From an uncultured bacterium (GTDB lineage: Bacteria > Desulfobacterota > Desulfobulbia > Desulfobulbales > Desulfobulbaceae): DNA of 9,874 nt. A program made the translations under genes and the position numbers. The stretch lies in the NCBI GenBank assembly GCA_903842475.1, contig CAIMMA010000548.1, forward strand, positions 1 through 9,874, given 5' to 3'. Positions 1 through 7,572 of the stretch are shown here, piece after piece (position 1 is the stretch's first letter; the number at the start of each line of letters is the position of its first letter). The notes beneath the pieces are model-generated. The model was not told where the DNA came from, searched no databases, and worked only from the letters and a program-made list of their open reading frames with translations.

Positions 1-110
1 CTGTTAACCGAAAACAGCCACAGCATAGCGCTGTTGCGCTCAAAAGGATCAAGTGATGTGCATAACTGTCGGATGCTCCCGATCTGTACCCCCATGACCG
101 AAGTGCCTCC

Positions 111-404
111 TCAGGGTGCGTACACCAGTGCGTACTCAGATGCGCACCGCCCAGCCAGTAACCCATCAAGCCTATGAACCGGACAGCGGACCACACTACC
201 CGCCTTGTTCTTGAAAAGCAGATGGCCATGTTTCAAACCGAAGAGAAAGAGGTTACGGGTCATCTCGACATCCTGGCGGCAGTAGCTGATGATCTTGTCG
301 ATCCGCCCCTCTCGGTACCACTTGAGAGCCATTAAGCCGTCTGCGGATTTCTTGATCCCCAAAGTATTCTCGGCGATATTGTCCAGGCTAACTCGATCCG
401 CTCC
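111..404 (-). pseudogene. C-terminal fragment of DEDDy-type 3'-5' exonuclease / RNase H-like protein
   Basis: The minus-strand frame reads RVSLDNIAENTLGIKKSADG, then ALKWYREGRIDKIISYCRQD and a run ending in VVRCPV. This resembles the C-terminal part of predicted PolB-like / RNase H-like 3'-5' exonucleases that are often annotated as helicase-associated. YCRQD fits the YX3D Exo III motif of DEDDy nucleases. The frame is closed upstream by TGA at 405-407 and lacks the Exo I and Exo II motifs, so most of the protein is missing. After VVRCPV (about position 180) the last 22 residues no longer look like the family. There is no good start codon: only TTG at 360-362 lies in frame, with no Shine-Dalgarno sequence. 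I read it as a decayed remnant. The family assignment is from memory of the motif pattern and is moderately sure. Confidence 0.55.
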
Positions 405-407
405 TCA

Positions 408-533
408 ATGGTCAGGCTGCGGACAATAGTAGCGCTAACCCTGCTGTTCACTAGATGCTTCCATCAATTATCTGCCCGAGCTTAGAACAGGATCGAGGAC
501 GCAAAGACTTCTATAATTTATGATGCCCCTATC
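408..533. other. Intergenic stretch with no recognisable gene
   Basis: Together with positions 1-110 this flank of the exonuclease relic shows no supported gene. A perfect 5-bp hairpin AGCGC-TGTT-GCGCT occurs near position 29-42, but it is too short to call. No U-tailed terminator is visible just after the ABC gene stop at 534. Confidence 0.4.
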
Positions 534-2360
534 TCAGATCGCGTGCCCCTTGAATTGGCTGGTATAAAGATGATAGTAGACACCGCCTTGCTGTAACAAC
601 TCAACATGTGTGCCGCGTTCCACGATACGTCCGTCATCGATCACCAAAACCTGATCGGCATCGCGGATGGTGCTGAGGCGATGAGCAATAACAAAACTTG
701 TTTGCTGTTCCATAAAACGTAAAAGAGCCTTCTGGATCCGCGCCTCGGTACGGGTGTCGACGCTACTAGTAGCCTCGTCGAGAATAAGAATAGCGGGCTT
801 GGCGAGAATGGCCCGGGTAATTGCCAGTAGCTGACGTTGCCCTTGACTGAGATTGCCGGCTCGTTCCGATAAATCGGTTTGATACCCCTGTGGCAACTGA
901 CGGATAAAATGATCGGCATCGGCTAATTTAGCCGCCTCGATGCATTCCTCGTCGGTGGCATCCAAACGACCGAAGCGGATGTTTTCCAATACGGATTCAG
1001 CGAAGAGAAAGGTGTCCTGCGGCACTAGCCCGATACTGCGACGGAGATCGGCTTTAGCAATAGTCTGCAGATCACGGCCATCTAGAGTGATCCGGCCGCT
1101 ATCGATTTCGTAAAAGCGGGTGAGCAGATTCATAATCGTTGTCTTGCCCGCCCCGGTCGGTCCCACAAGGGCAATCATTTTCCCCGCCTGCACCTCCAGA
1201 CTCATCTCCATGATTACCGGATGCCCTGGTTCATAGGCGAACTGGACTTGGTCGAAACAAATCTCGCCTTTGATAATGGGCATGGGGGCCAATGCTCCCT
1301 CGTCGATTTCAATCTCCGTATCCAGGATCTCGAAAATTCGTTCCGCCCCTGCTAGGGCCGCCTGGATAGAGTTGTATATATTGGCGAGTAACCGCAACGG
1401 CTGGATGAAATTCTGGCCATAGATTATAAAGGTAGCAATGACGCCGATACTAACAAGCCCCCGTAGGGCTAGCCAACCTCCCAATGCGGCCAAGGTAATG
1501 ACAAAAAAGTTTCCAAGCACACCAGTAAGCGGCATGAGCAGCATGCTGTAGTTGTTGGCGTAAACGCCAGCCCGGAAAACCTGCTCATTGTGCTCCCGAA
1601 AGGTGGCCAGAACCGATTCGTTGCGGCCAAAGGCCTTTACCACTTTTTGCCCGCCGATGGCTTCTTCGGTGACAGCATTGAGGCCCCCAAGTTGTTCTTG
1701 GAGATCACGGTATCCTTTCCGCGTATAGCTTGCAACAAAACGGGTAAACCCGAATATAACCGGCACTACCAGGATCGCCGCCAAGGCTAGCCAGACGTCG
1801 AGCACAAACATTGCGGCCATGATCCCGGCCAGCGAGAGTACTCCGGCCAGCAGCGTGGTCACATTCTGGGAAACAGCCTGGTTGATGGCGTCGATATCGT
1901 TAGTCAACCGGCTCATCAATTCACCTGTTGATCTGTGGTCAAAAAAGCTGAGTGACAGCTGTTGAACATGCCCAAAGAGATCGCGACGCAGTTGCTGCAA
2001 GGCCTTCTGGGAGATACCGGACATCAACCAGGAGGCGACGACCTGAAACCCGTTATACAACAGATAAACGATCAGCATCCACAAGGCCATCCGCGTCAAG
2101 CCCCCGGTTTGGCCTGGGCCGATACACCGATCAATGGCCACACCCAGGAGGTATGGGCCGATCAGACCGAACAGGGTATAGACAATCACACTGGCAAAGA
2201 CCAGGGCCAAGGTCAAGCGGAACGGGCGCAGATACGGGAGCAGGCGCAGCAAGGCATGCCTCGGGTTTTTCGCTTTCTCAATTTTGCCGACGGCTCCGGG
2301 CCGGCGTGGTTGCAACGTTTCACGTAGCCCTGCATTGGAACTTTCCGGGGCGGCATTCAT
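534..2360 (-). CDS. ABC exporter half-transporter, catalytic (TM288-type) subunit
   Basis: A 608-residue TMD-NBD fusion, the usual length for a type IV (MDR/MsbA-like) half-exporter. The first ~35 residues are a polar extension. Hydrophobic segments lie near 48-75, 92-115, 165-210 and 275-320. The NBD has Walker A GPTGAGKT (400-407), Q-loop VPQDT (446-450), an unusual signature LSQGQ (504-508), Walker B ILILDE with catalytic Glu529, and switch His560 in IAHRLST. Intact Glu and His with a non-canonical signature is the pattern of the 'consensus' partner in heterodimeric exporters such as TM288, BmrD and LmrD. Its ATG overlaps the stop of the upstream ABC gene (ATGA, 2357-2360), with GGAG about 8 nt upstream, so the two are translationally coupled. 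The substrate (drug, lipid or other amphiphile) cannot be read from the sequence. It probably acts in the inner membrane as a dimer with the neighbouring protein. Confidence 0.93.
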   Translation of the reverse strand: MNAAPESSNAGLRETLQPRRPGAVGKIEKAKNPRHALLRLLPYLRPFRLTLALVFASVIVYTLFGLIGPYLLGVAIDRCIGPGQTGGLTRMALWMLIVYLLYNGFQVVASWLMSGISQKALQQLRRDLFGHVQQLSLSFFDHRSTGELMSRLTNDIDAINQAVSQNVTTLLAGVLSLAGIMAAMFVLDVWLALAAILVVPVIFGFTRFVASYTRKGYRDLQEQLGGLNAVTEEAIGGQKVVKAFGRNESVLATFREHNEQVFRAGVYANNYSMLLMPLTGVLGNFFVITLAALGGWLALRGLVSIGVIATFIIYGQNFIQPLRLLANIYNSIQAALAGAERIFEILDTEIEIDEGALAPMPIIKGEICFDQVQFAYEPGHPVIMEMSLEVQAGKMIALVGPTGAGKTTIMNLLTRFYEIDSGRITLDGRDLQTIAKADLRRSIGLVPQDTFLFAESVLENIRFGRLDATDEECIEAAKLADADHFIRQLPQGYQTDLSERAGNLSQGQRQLLAITRAILAKPAILILDEATSSVDTRTEARIQKALLRFMEQQTSFVIAHRLSTIRDADQVLVIDDGRIVERGTHVELLQQGGVYYHLYTSQFKGHAI

Positions 2361-4171
2361 AGCCGAGCTCCACTACCAATTTCCCGGTCGTTTTCCAGGC
2401 CATTGCCCAGCTGAGAGGCGTAAATTTCTTGATAGACCAGACAACCAGCCAGCAGTTGGCCGTGTGTTCCCTGACCGACAATGCGTCCTTTCTCTAAGAT
2501 GACAATCCAATCAGCGTTCAATACCGTGCTGACCCGCTGAGCGACAACCAAACGGGTGTGCTTGAAATGCAGTTGCTCCAGGGCCTCCTGGATGCGTGTT
2601 TCTGTTTCGACATCAACGGCACTGGTGCTGTCATCGAGAATCAGGATGCGTGGCTGGGTTAAAAGAGCACGGGCAATGGCCAGACGTTGTTTCTGCCCAC
2701 CGGAGAGGTTAATGCCGCGCTCTTCAATTCGGGTCTCGTATCCTTGGGGCAGATTGCAGATGAAATCATGGGCCTGAGCCGCTTGAGCCGCAGCCCTGAT
2801 ATCAATTTCATTTGCTGCAGGAGCGCCGTACCGGATATTGTCGGCAACGCTGCCGGAGAAGAGGATGGTCTCCTGCGGTACAACGGCAATCAGTGACCGC
2901 AATGCCCCCTGTTGCAGTTGCCGGATATCGACTCCGTTACAGAGAATCCTGCCGCCTGTCACTTCGTAAAACCGGGGAACTAAATTGACCAAGGTCGATT
3001 TACCCGAACCAGTAGCACCGAGAATGGCAATCGTCTTGCCCGGTTCAGCCACCAGATCAATATCTTGCAAGATCCATTCGCGCCCCTCCTCACCTTCACC
3101 ATCCTCCCCACCGTACCGAAAACAAACCCCTTCAAACTCGATCCGTACCGGAGCGTTAGCTAATCCGGCTTGGGCTACAGACAGGGCATCCTTACGGTCC
3201 ACCACCTCAGCAGTCATGGTCAGGAGATCGTTCAATCGTTGCGCCGATGCGACTCCACCAGCCCAGGCATTGGAGAGCATGGTCATCATGGCCAGTGGCG
3301 TTAACGTGGTAAGGAGGTAACTGGTAAAGGCGACAATCTGGCCGACGGTCAACGTACCTTTGGAGACCTCCAGACCTCCAGACCAAATCACCACAACCAT
3401 ACCGATATTGACGCAAAGAGTCAGGAGCGGCGACATCCCAGACATAAACCGTAGAATCTTGATCGAATTGTTGGTGAAATCGGTATTGGCGATCCCAAAG
3501 CGTTCGCCTTCATGGTCGGCCCGGACAAAGGCCTTGATCAGGCGAACCCCAGCCACATTCTCTTGGAGCACGGTGTTCAAACGGTCAAACTTTTGTTGCA
3601 CCAGTCGAAACAGTGGCTCCATCTTGACAATAAAAAATGCGATTACTCCGAGGGTGAGCAGGATCAGTGGTAACAAGATAAGTGCCAGAGAGGGACTGGT
3701 ATTAACCATCAATATCAGGCTGCCGAGCATAAGCAGAGGGGCGCGGGTGCCGATACGTAGCGAAATATTGACAATCCGTTGGATGGCGGCGGTATCACTG
3801 GAGAGGCGAACCATGAGGCCGCCGGTTTTCATCCGGTCGAGGTTGCCAAAAGAGAGGCTCTGGATTTTGAGGAAGACCTTATCTCGTAGATCTCTGGCCA
3901 CGCTTTCCCCTACCCGGACAGAGAGAATATTGTTTATAATCGCCATCCCCATACTGACCAAAGAGATGAGGAGCATCAGGAGTCCGGTATGGAGTACGAC
4001 GTCCTGATTTTTCGCCTTGATTCCCTGGTCTATAATCCGCTGGATTAGACGGGGGATGGAGAGATCGAGCATCACCAGGATGAGCAGGCAAATCAATGCC
4101 AAGAGTGCCGGTTTCCAGTAGGGTTTGAGAAAAGGGAAAAACTGCCGCAAGGGGTGAATAGGGCGTATCAT
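2357..4171 (-). CDS. ABC exporter half-transporter, degenerate-site (TM287-type) subunit
   Basis: A 604-residue TMD-NBD half-exporter, first gene of the two-gene ABC operon. Membrane segments lie near 20-40, 60-85, 143-182, 249-268 and 278-298. The NBD has Walker A GATGSGKS (385-392), VPQET (431-435) and a canonical signature LSGGQ (489-493). In Walker B (ILILDDSTS) the catalytic Glu is Asp514, and the switch histidine is Gln545 (VVAQRVST). These two substitutions mark the non-catalytic nucleotide site of heterodimeric exporters (TM287, BmrC, LmrC). The neighbour carries the intact Glu/His and a degenerate LSQGQ signature, so the two together should form one working and one degenerate ATP site. 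An acidic insert GGEDGEGEEG lies at 354-363, before the Walker A motif. Start ATG 4171 has GGAG about 11 nt upstream. No promoter stands out; the region upstream is the nitroreductase relic. Confidence 0.93.
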   Translation of the reverse strand: MIRPIHPLRQFFPFLKPYWKPALLALICLLILVMLDLSIPRLIQRIIDQGIKAKNQDVVLHTGLLMLLISLVSMGMAIINNILSVRVGESVARDLRDKVFLKIQSLSFGNLDRMKTGGLMVRLSSDTAAIQRIVNISLRIGTRAPLLMLGSLILMVNTSPSLALILLPLILLTLGVIAFFIVKMEPLFRLVQQKFDRLNTVLQENVAGVRLIKAFVRADHEGERFGIANTDFTNNSIKILRFMSGMSPLLTLCVNIGMVVVIWSGGLEVSKGTLTVGQIVAFTSYLLTTLTPLAMMTMLSNAWAGGVASAQRLNDLLTMTAEVVDRKDALSVAQAGLANAPVRIEFEGVCFRYGGEDGEGEEGREWILQDIDLVAEPGKTIAILGATGSGKSTLVNLVPRFYEVTGGRILCNGVDIRQLQQGALRSLIAVVPQETILFSGSVADNIRYGAPAANEIDIRAAAQAAQAHDFICNLPQGYETRIEERGINLSGGQKQRLAIARALLTQPRILILDDSTSAVDVETETRIQEALEQLHFKHTRLVVAQRVSTVLNADWIVILEKGRIVGQGTHGQLLAGCLVYQEIYASQLGNGLENDREIGSGARL

Positions 4172-4225
4172 TCTAAGACTGCTCCGGAAATAGCAAAGGG
4201 CTGTTACGGGATAGGGTTTGGTTGT

Positions 4226-4420
4226 TTAACTGGCATTGACGCCGGTAGGGGCATGACAGGCAGTCTAAAGAAGTTCGTCGATTAATTCGGGCGTGAGGTT
4301 TTCATCCTTGTAGCGCCTTACGGACCTGCGCCACCTGATCAAATTCGATACCTTTTCGGCACGGGGCAGTTGATCAGCTAACGAAACCTCACTCTCAGGA
4401 TTATTGATAAACTGATTGCT
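4226..4420 (-). pseudogene. Nitroreductase-family fragment (N-terminal region, broken)
   Basis: The minus frame reads LADQLPRAEKVSNLIRWRRS, continuing VRRYKDENLTPELIDELL, then TAG (4265-4267), then TACHAPTGVNAS and TAA (4226-4228). RRSVRRYKDE is the N-terminal FMN-binding signature of nitroreductases, especially the kind fused to a ferredoxin domain. APTGVNA after the TAG matches the next conserved block. The internal TAG plus early termination, and the missing remaining ~120 residues, show that it is dead. Its left part begins where the selenoprotein DsbA-like gene ends, and it has no start codon or ribosome site of its own. No ferredoxin CxxCxxC motif is present. It lies between the DsbA-like gene and the ABC operon and may be a deletion scar. 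Confidence 0.65.
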
Positions 4421-5039
4421 AATAGAAAATTGGCCCGGGACCCTTCCCGATGAGACGGATAAATTCATCATAAGAGGCGAACCCTACTAAACTTATCCCT
4501 TCAAAGATATGAGTAGGGACGGCTGTAACCCCCAGGGACCTCGCGCGTTGCCAGTCGGCGTTAACAGCCTCAATATAGCTCTTTTCCTTCAGCACATTGC
4601 GCGCATCATCTCCTGACAGACCAACAGATTGAGCCATCTGAACCAATTCATCAACCAGTGAGATGTTTAAGCCATCAACAAAATACGCATGGTAAACAGC
4701 GCGCCTGAAATTATCACCCTGACCTTTTTGCTCCGCCCATTTGCCCAGTTCCTGAGCGCGCAGGCTGTTGTAAGTACGGGTTCGTTCCGTAAGGGGCAAC
4801 CCTTCAAGAGCTGCCTGTTTGACCAGTTGAGATTGCATAGTCTTAATCTGTTCTTCCTTTCCGGCAAATAGCTCGGTCAGTTCGATTCCTTGCTCCGGTG
4901 TCTCAGGGTGGAGCGGAAATACAGTCCAACGCAGTTCAATTCCATACTCCTGTTGCAAGCGATCAGTACGCACGGTACCGAGGTAACACCAAGGTCAAAT
5001 ATAGTCAAAAAACACTTCAACGATTGACGCATTGCTCAT
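4419..5039 (-). CDS. FrnE/DsbA-like thiol oxidoreductase, selenoprotein (UGA = Sec15)
   Basis: Read from ATG 5039 with UGA (4995-4997) as selenocysteine, this is a 206-residue protein beginning MSNASIVEVFFDYIUPWCYL. UPWC (15-18) sits exactly where FrnE/DsbA-like thioredoxin-fold proteins have the redox motif CPWC after beta-strand 1. The rest is typical of the FrnE family (2-hydroxychromene-2-carboxylate isomerase/DsbA superfamily): a helical insert, then the cis-proline loop AVPTHIF (Pro175). Length is normal. The start is supported by AAAGGA at 5048-5053, 8 nt upstream. A shorter reading from GTG 4973 would lose the first strand and the whole active site, so it is not credible. A bSECIS-like hairpin follows the UGA at 4963-4981. 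No signal peptide is visible, so it is probably cytoplasmic, acting as a disulfide/selenenylsulfide oxidoreductase. It lies downstream of the ene-reductase gene on the same strand. A plain nonsense mutation is the alternative, but position and hairpin argue against it. Confidence 0.88.
4963..4981 (-). promoter_or_regulatory. bSECIS element of the DsbA-like selenoprotein
   Basis: On the minus strand, TCGGTACCGTGCGTACTGA folds as a 7-bp stem (TCGGTAC/GTACTGA, one G.U) with a five-base loop CGTGC. The loop starts 20 nt after the last base of the UGA and has G in its second position. Both match the bacterial SECIS rule (apical loop roughly 16-37 nt after UGA, G among the first two loop bases) needed for SelB binding. 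Confidence 0.75.
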
Positions 5040-5206
5040 AAAGGACATCCTTTGATTTTATGACGGTTGACGATTTATAACAGCACCCACAAGGCTCTCA
5101 GTTGTAACTTTGCAACCGATAAAGACCACCTGCCAGCGAGAGAGATAATCGCGGGGTGAAAGCATCCACAGAAGATTCTGCCTTCTCCACAGATGCTTCT
5201 TGATCC
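5040..5206. other. Spacer between ene-reductase and DsbA-like genes
   Basis: 167 bp with no credible gene. It contains the hairpin at 5159-5199 and the Shine-Dalgarno AAAGGA (5048-5053) of the selenoprotein gene. I see no convincing separate promoter, so the selenoprotein may depend on read-through from the ene-reductase gene. Confidence 0.4.
5159..5199 (-). terminator. Compound hairpin just after the ene-reductase gene
   Basis: Eight nt past the TAA stop, the minus strand has an outer stem GAAGCATC/GATGCTTT (8 bp, one G.U) enclosing an inner stem AGAAG/CTTCT with a 7-nt loop. Only a short TTTC follows, so it is a weak or attenuating terminator, or an mRNA 3'-end stabiliser, rather than a classic U-tailed one. 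Confidence 0.45.
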
Positions 5207-6268
5207 TTATTTGGCTCGTAAATATTGATTCGGCCAAGGCACCTCAACATGTAATGTTTTTGCCGCATGAAGCGGCCAGTAAGGATCGCGAAGCATCTGT
5301 CGGGCAAGAAACACGGCATCCGCTTGACTGGTGGCCACTATCTGCTCTGCCTGTGCTGGTTCAATAATGAATCCAACCGCTCCGCTGGCAATCCCAGCCT
5401 CGGAACGCACCTTTGCCGCAAAAGGCACCTGGAAACCAGGCCCGAATGGCACCTTTTCATTGGGTACGGCAAAACCTGAAGAACAATCAATAAGGTCCAC
5501 CCCCTTTTCCTTGAGTAGTCGCGCTAAAATGATTGACTGGTCGATATCCCATCCTCCTGGAACCCAATCTGTCGCAGAAATACGAACAAATAACGGCAAT
5601 TCCTCAGGCCATTCCTCACGCACCGCCTCAACCATTCGTAATGGGAAACGGAGCCTGTTCTCCAGACTGCCACCATAATTATCTGAGCGTTGATTCACCA
5701 AAGGAGAAAGAAACTCGTGAAGAAGGTAGCCATGAGCCATATGCACCTCAACCACCTTGAAACCGGCGGCCAATGACCGGCGAGCACTTGCCCGGAATTG
5801 GGCCTCGATCAGGTCCATTTCCTCTAAAGTCACGGCATGGGGTTGAGGATGTCCTATGTCAAAGGGAATTGCACTCGGGGCGAGTGGTTGCCAGCCCCCC
5901 GAAGTAACATCCAAAGGAGTGCCACCCTGCCATGGAACTGCACAGGATCCTTTGCGACCAGCATGAGCCAATTGCACCCCAGGCACTGCGCCCTGTTCGG
6001 TGAGGAAACGGGCAATGGGAGCAAAGGCCTCAACGTGTGATTCGCTCCAAAGGCCGCAATCATTCGGGCTTATTCGACCTTCTGGACTGACCGCGGTAGC
6101 CTCGACCATTACTAATCCAGCACCACCCACAGCGCGACTACCTAGATGGACCAGATGCCAGGAGTTGGCCAACCCGTCATGGCTGGAATACTGACACATG
6201 GGGGATACGAAAATCCTATTGCGGAAGGTAATGGATCGCAGTTCAAGAGGTGAAAATAGTTTGCTCAT
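5207..6268 (-). CDS. Old Yellow Enzyme family NAD(P)H:flavin oxidoreductase, YqjM/XenA type ene-reductase
   Basis: A 353-residue FMN enzyme of the TIM-barrel OYE family; family members reduce the C=C bond of alpha,beta-unsaturated aldehydes, ketones and related electrophiles with NAD(P)H. Visible landmarks are SPMCQYS (22-28), with Cys25 and Tyr27 matching the redox-tuning Cys and Tyr of YqjM; QLAHAGRKGS (99-108); the substrate-binding pair His176/His179 in VHMAHGYLLHEFLSP; NQRSDNYGGS (192-201); and a phosphate-binding end LARQMLRDPYWP (321-332). Length is slightly above YqjM (338). The start ATG 6268 has GGAG 8-9 nt upstream. It is divergent from the YahK-like aldehyde reductase, sharing the 6269-6509 promoter region, which suggests joint control and successive reduction of enals. 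The natural substrate is unknown. Confidence 0.93.
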   Translation of the reverse strand: MSKLFSPLELRSITFRNRIFVSPMCQYSSHDGLANSWHLVHLGSRAVGGAGLVMVEATAVSPEGRISPNDCGLWSESHVEAFAPIARFLTEQGAVPGVQLAHAGRKGSCAVPWQGGTPLDVTSGGWQPLAPSAIPFDIGHPQPHAVTLEEMDLIEAQFRASARRSLAAGFKVVEVHMAHGYLLHEFLSPLVNQRSDNYGGSLENRLRFPLRMVEAVREEWPEELPLFVRISATDWVPGGWDIDQSIILARLLKEKGVDLIDCSSGFAVPNEKVPFGPGFQVPFAAKVRSEAGIASGAVGFIIEPAQAEQIVATSQADAVFLARQMLRDPYWPLHAAKTLHVEVPWPNQYLRAK

Positions 6269-6335
6269 AAAATGTCTCCATTGATCTCAGAATAAGAACA
6301 ACCTCAAAAGTCGTAAATTATTAGGTCAGAGTTAT

Positions 6336-6363
6336 ATCATAAGCGTGTTTATCATTATGTCAT
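6336..6363 (-). promoter_or_regulatory. Candidate sigma70 promoter for the ene-reductase gene
   Basis: On the minus strand, ATGACA (-35, 6358-6363) and TATGAT (-10, 6336-6341) are separated by 16 bp. They lie about 70 bp upstream of the ATG. Both boxes match five of six consensus bases. Read by eye only. Confidence 0.5.
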
Positions 6364-6422
6364 CTGACTATGATCGAACAGGTCATCGTTACTCCCATTG
6401 AGACCTCCGCATACAAGATGCA

Positions 6423-6439
6423 TGGCAACAGATTTGCCA
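6423..6439. promoter_or_regulatory. Palindromic operator candidate in the divergent promoter region
   Basis: TGGCAA-CAGAT-TTGCCA is a perfect 6-bp inverted repeat with a 5-bp spacer. Its right arm is also the proposed -35 box of the plus-strand promoter, so a bound dimeric regulator would block that promoter. No regulator gene is present in the window to pair with it. Confidence 0.45.
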
Positions 6440-6462
6440 CTCCTACAAACAATGCCTATTGT
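6434..6462 (+). promoter_or_regulatory. Candidate sigma70 promoter for the YahK-like gene
   Basis: TTGCCA (-35, 6434-6439) is followed after 17 bp by TATTGT (-10, 6457-6462). The -35 box is good and the -10 box weak (four of six). A second inverted repeat TTGTC-N11-GACAA (6459-6479) lies across the -10 and the start region, a possible second operator. Confidence 0.4.
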
Positions 6463-6509
6463 CGTAATGCTTAAGACAAATAATCAAAAACTTGAATGGA
6501 GGGAAAACG

Positions 6510-7565
6510 ATGACAATAAATGTACTGGGTTATGCAGCGCAATCTGCAAAGGACGATTTGGCTCCGTTTCGTTTCGAGCGTCGCATTCCACGCCCTGACG
6601 ACGTGGTTATTGAGATTCTCTACTGTGGCGTATGCCACTCGGATCTGCATAGCGCCCGTAACGACTGGGGCAACAGTATCTACCCGATGGTTCCCGGCCA
6701 TGAAATTATCGGTCGAGTGATTAGCGTCGGGCCGGATGTCACCCGTTTCAAACCAGGCGATAATGTAGGGGTCGGTTGCATGGTTGATTCCTGCCAGCAT
6801 TGTGACGCCTGTGATCATGGATTGGAAAAGTATTGCGTGGAGTTTCCGACACTCACTTATAACGCGCTTGATCGCCATGACAAAATGCCGACTTTTGGCG
6901 GATACTCTGAAAGAATTGTCGCGTCGGATAAATTTGTTTTGAAGATACCTACCGGGTTGGATCTCAAAGGAGCGGCGCCGTTACTGTGCGCCGGGATTAC
7001 AACATGGTCACCATTGCGTCATTGGAAAGTCGGCAGGGGGAGCAAGGTGGCGGTTATCGGTCTCGGTGGCCTCGGGCATATGGCGCTGAAATTGGCTAAG
7101 GCGCTGGGCGCTCATGTGACGCTGTTTACCCGTTCACCGGGAAAAGAAGCCGATGCTCGTCGTCTAGGCGCTGAGACAATTGTGCTCTCAACTGATGTGG
7201 CACAAATGAAAGCCGTCAAAGGCACATTTGATCTGATCGTCGATACCGTGCCTTATGTCCATGATCTCAACCCGTATCTGCCGACGCTTTCATTGAACGG
7301 CACACTGGTGCTGGTTGGGTATCTGGGCGGGCTGGAACCAGTCTTAAACACAGTTCCAATGATCATGGGGCGCAAATCGGTGGCGGGTTCACTCATTGGT
7401 GGCATCGCCGAAACCCAGGAGATGCTCGATTTCTGCGGCGAACATGGAATCACTTCCGATATCGAAATGATTAAAATCCAGGATATCAATGAAGCGTATG
7501 AGCGTATGCTGAAAAGTGACGTGAAATACCGCTTTGTAATTGATATGGCCTCTCTGAAAGCCTGA
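6510..7565 (+). CDS. yahK: Zinc-dependent NAD(P)-alcohol dehydrogenase / aldehyde reductase, YahK (CAD) type
   Basis: A 351-residue medium-chain dehydrogenase very close in pattern to E. coli YahK, an NADPH-dependent aldehyde reductase of the cinnamyl-alcohol-dehydrogenase group. Catalytic-zinc ligands are Cys42 (CGVCHSD), His64/Glu65 (PGHE) and Cys160 (LLCAGITT). The structural zinc has Cys95, 98, 101 and 109. The Rossmann motif GLGGLG is at 184-189. The C-terminal block NEAYERMLKSDVKYRFVID is characteristic of the subgroup. The start is ATG 6510, with GGAGGG at 6498-6503 six nt upstream. The in-frame TTG at 6492 lies before that ribosome site and would translate it, so I reject it. The gene is alone on the plus strand, divergent from the ene-reductase, and ends at a strong hairpin terminator. 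Cytosolic reduction of aldehydes to alcohols is the likely role. Confidence 0.93.
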   Translation: MTINVLGYAAQSAKDDLAPFRFERRIPRPDDVVIEILYCGVCHSDLHSARNDWGNSIYPMVPGHEIIGRVISVGPDVTRFKPGDNVGVGCMVDSCQHCDACDHGLEKYCVEFPTLTYNALDRHDKMPTFGGYSERIVASDKFVLKIPTGLDLKGAAPLLCAGITTWSPLRHWKVGRGSKVAVIGLGGLGHMALKLAKALGAHVTLFTRSPGKEADARRLGAETIVLSTDVAQMKAVKGTFDLIVDTVPYVHDLNPYLPTLSLNGTLVLVGYLGGLEPVLNTVPMIMGRKSVAGSLIGGIAETQEMLDFCGEHGITSDIEMIKIQDINEAYERMLKSDVKYRFVIDMASLKA

Positions 7566-7572
7566 TGTGGAA

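Noticed and set aside
405..407. TGA before the exonuclease fragment as another selenocysteine codon
   Set aside because: No catalytic Cys is expected there, and upstream in-frame sequence does not resemble the family.
1952..2362. Plus-strand open frames opposite the downstream ABC gene
   Set aside because: Low-complexity antisense translations with no ribosome sites or recognisable domains.
3360..4007. 215-aa plus-strand open frame
   Set aside because: Antisense to the ABC transporter gene, Arg/Ser-rich with no family features; a shadow frame.
4265..4267. TAG in the nitroreductase fragment as a recoded (pyrrolysine) codon
   Set aside because: The frame ends again at TAA 4226 and most of the protein is missing, so simple decay explains it.
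4419..4973. DsbA-like gene starting at GTG 4973 (184 aa)
   Set aside because: It lacks the first strand and the redox motif. The frame continues through UGA to ATG 5039 with a good ribosome site and full family sequence.
5098..5319. Minus-strand 73-aa frame across the end of the ene-reductase gene
   Set aside because: Overlaps the ene-reductase in another frame and runs through the hairpin; no ribosome site or similarity.
6492..6509. TTG start adding six residues to the YahK-like protein
   Set aside because: The codons cover the GGAGGG ribosome site of the ATG at 6510, which fits the family start.
6471..6878. 135-aa minus-strand frame opposite the YahK-like gene
   Set aside because: Antisense to conserved zinc-binding residues of a clearly real gene.
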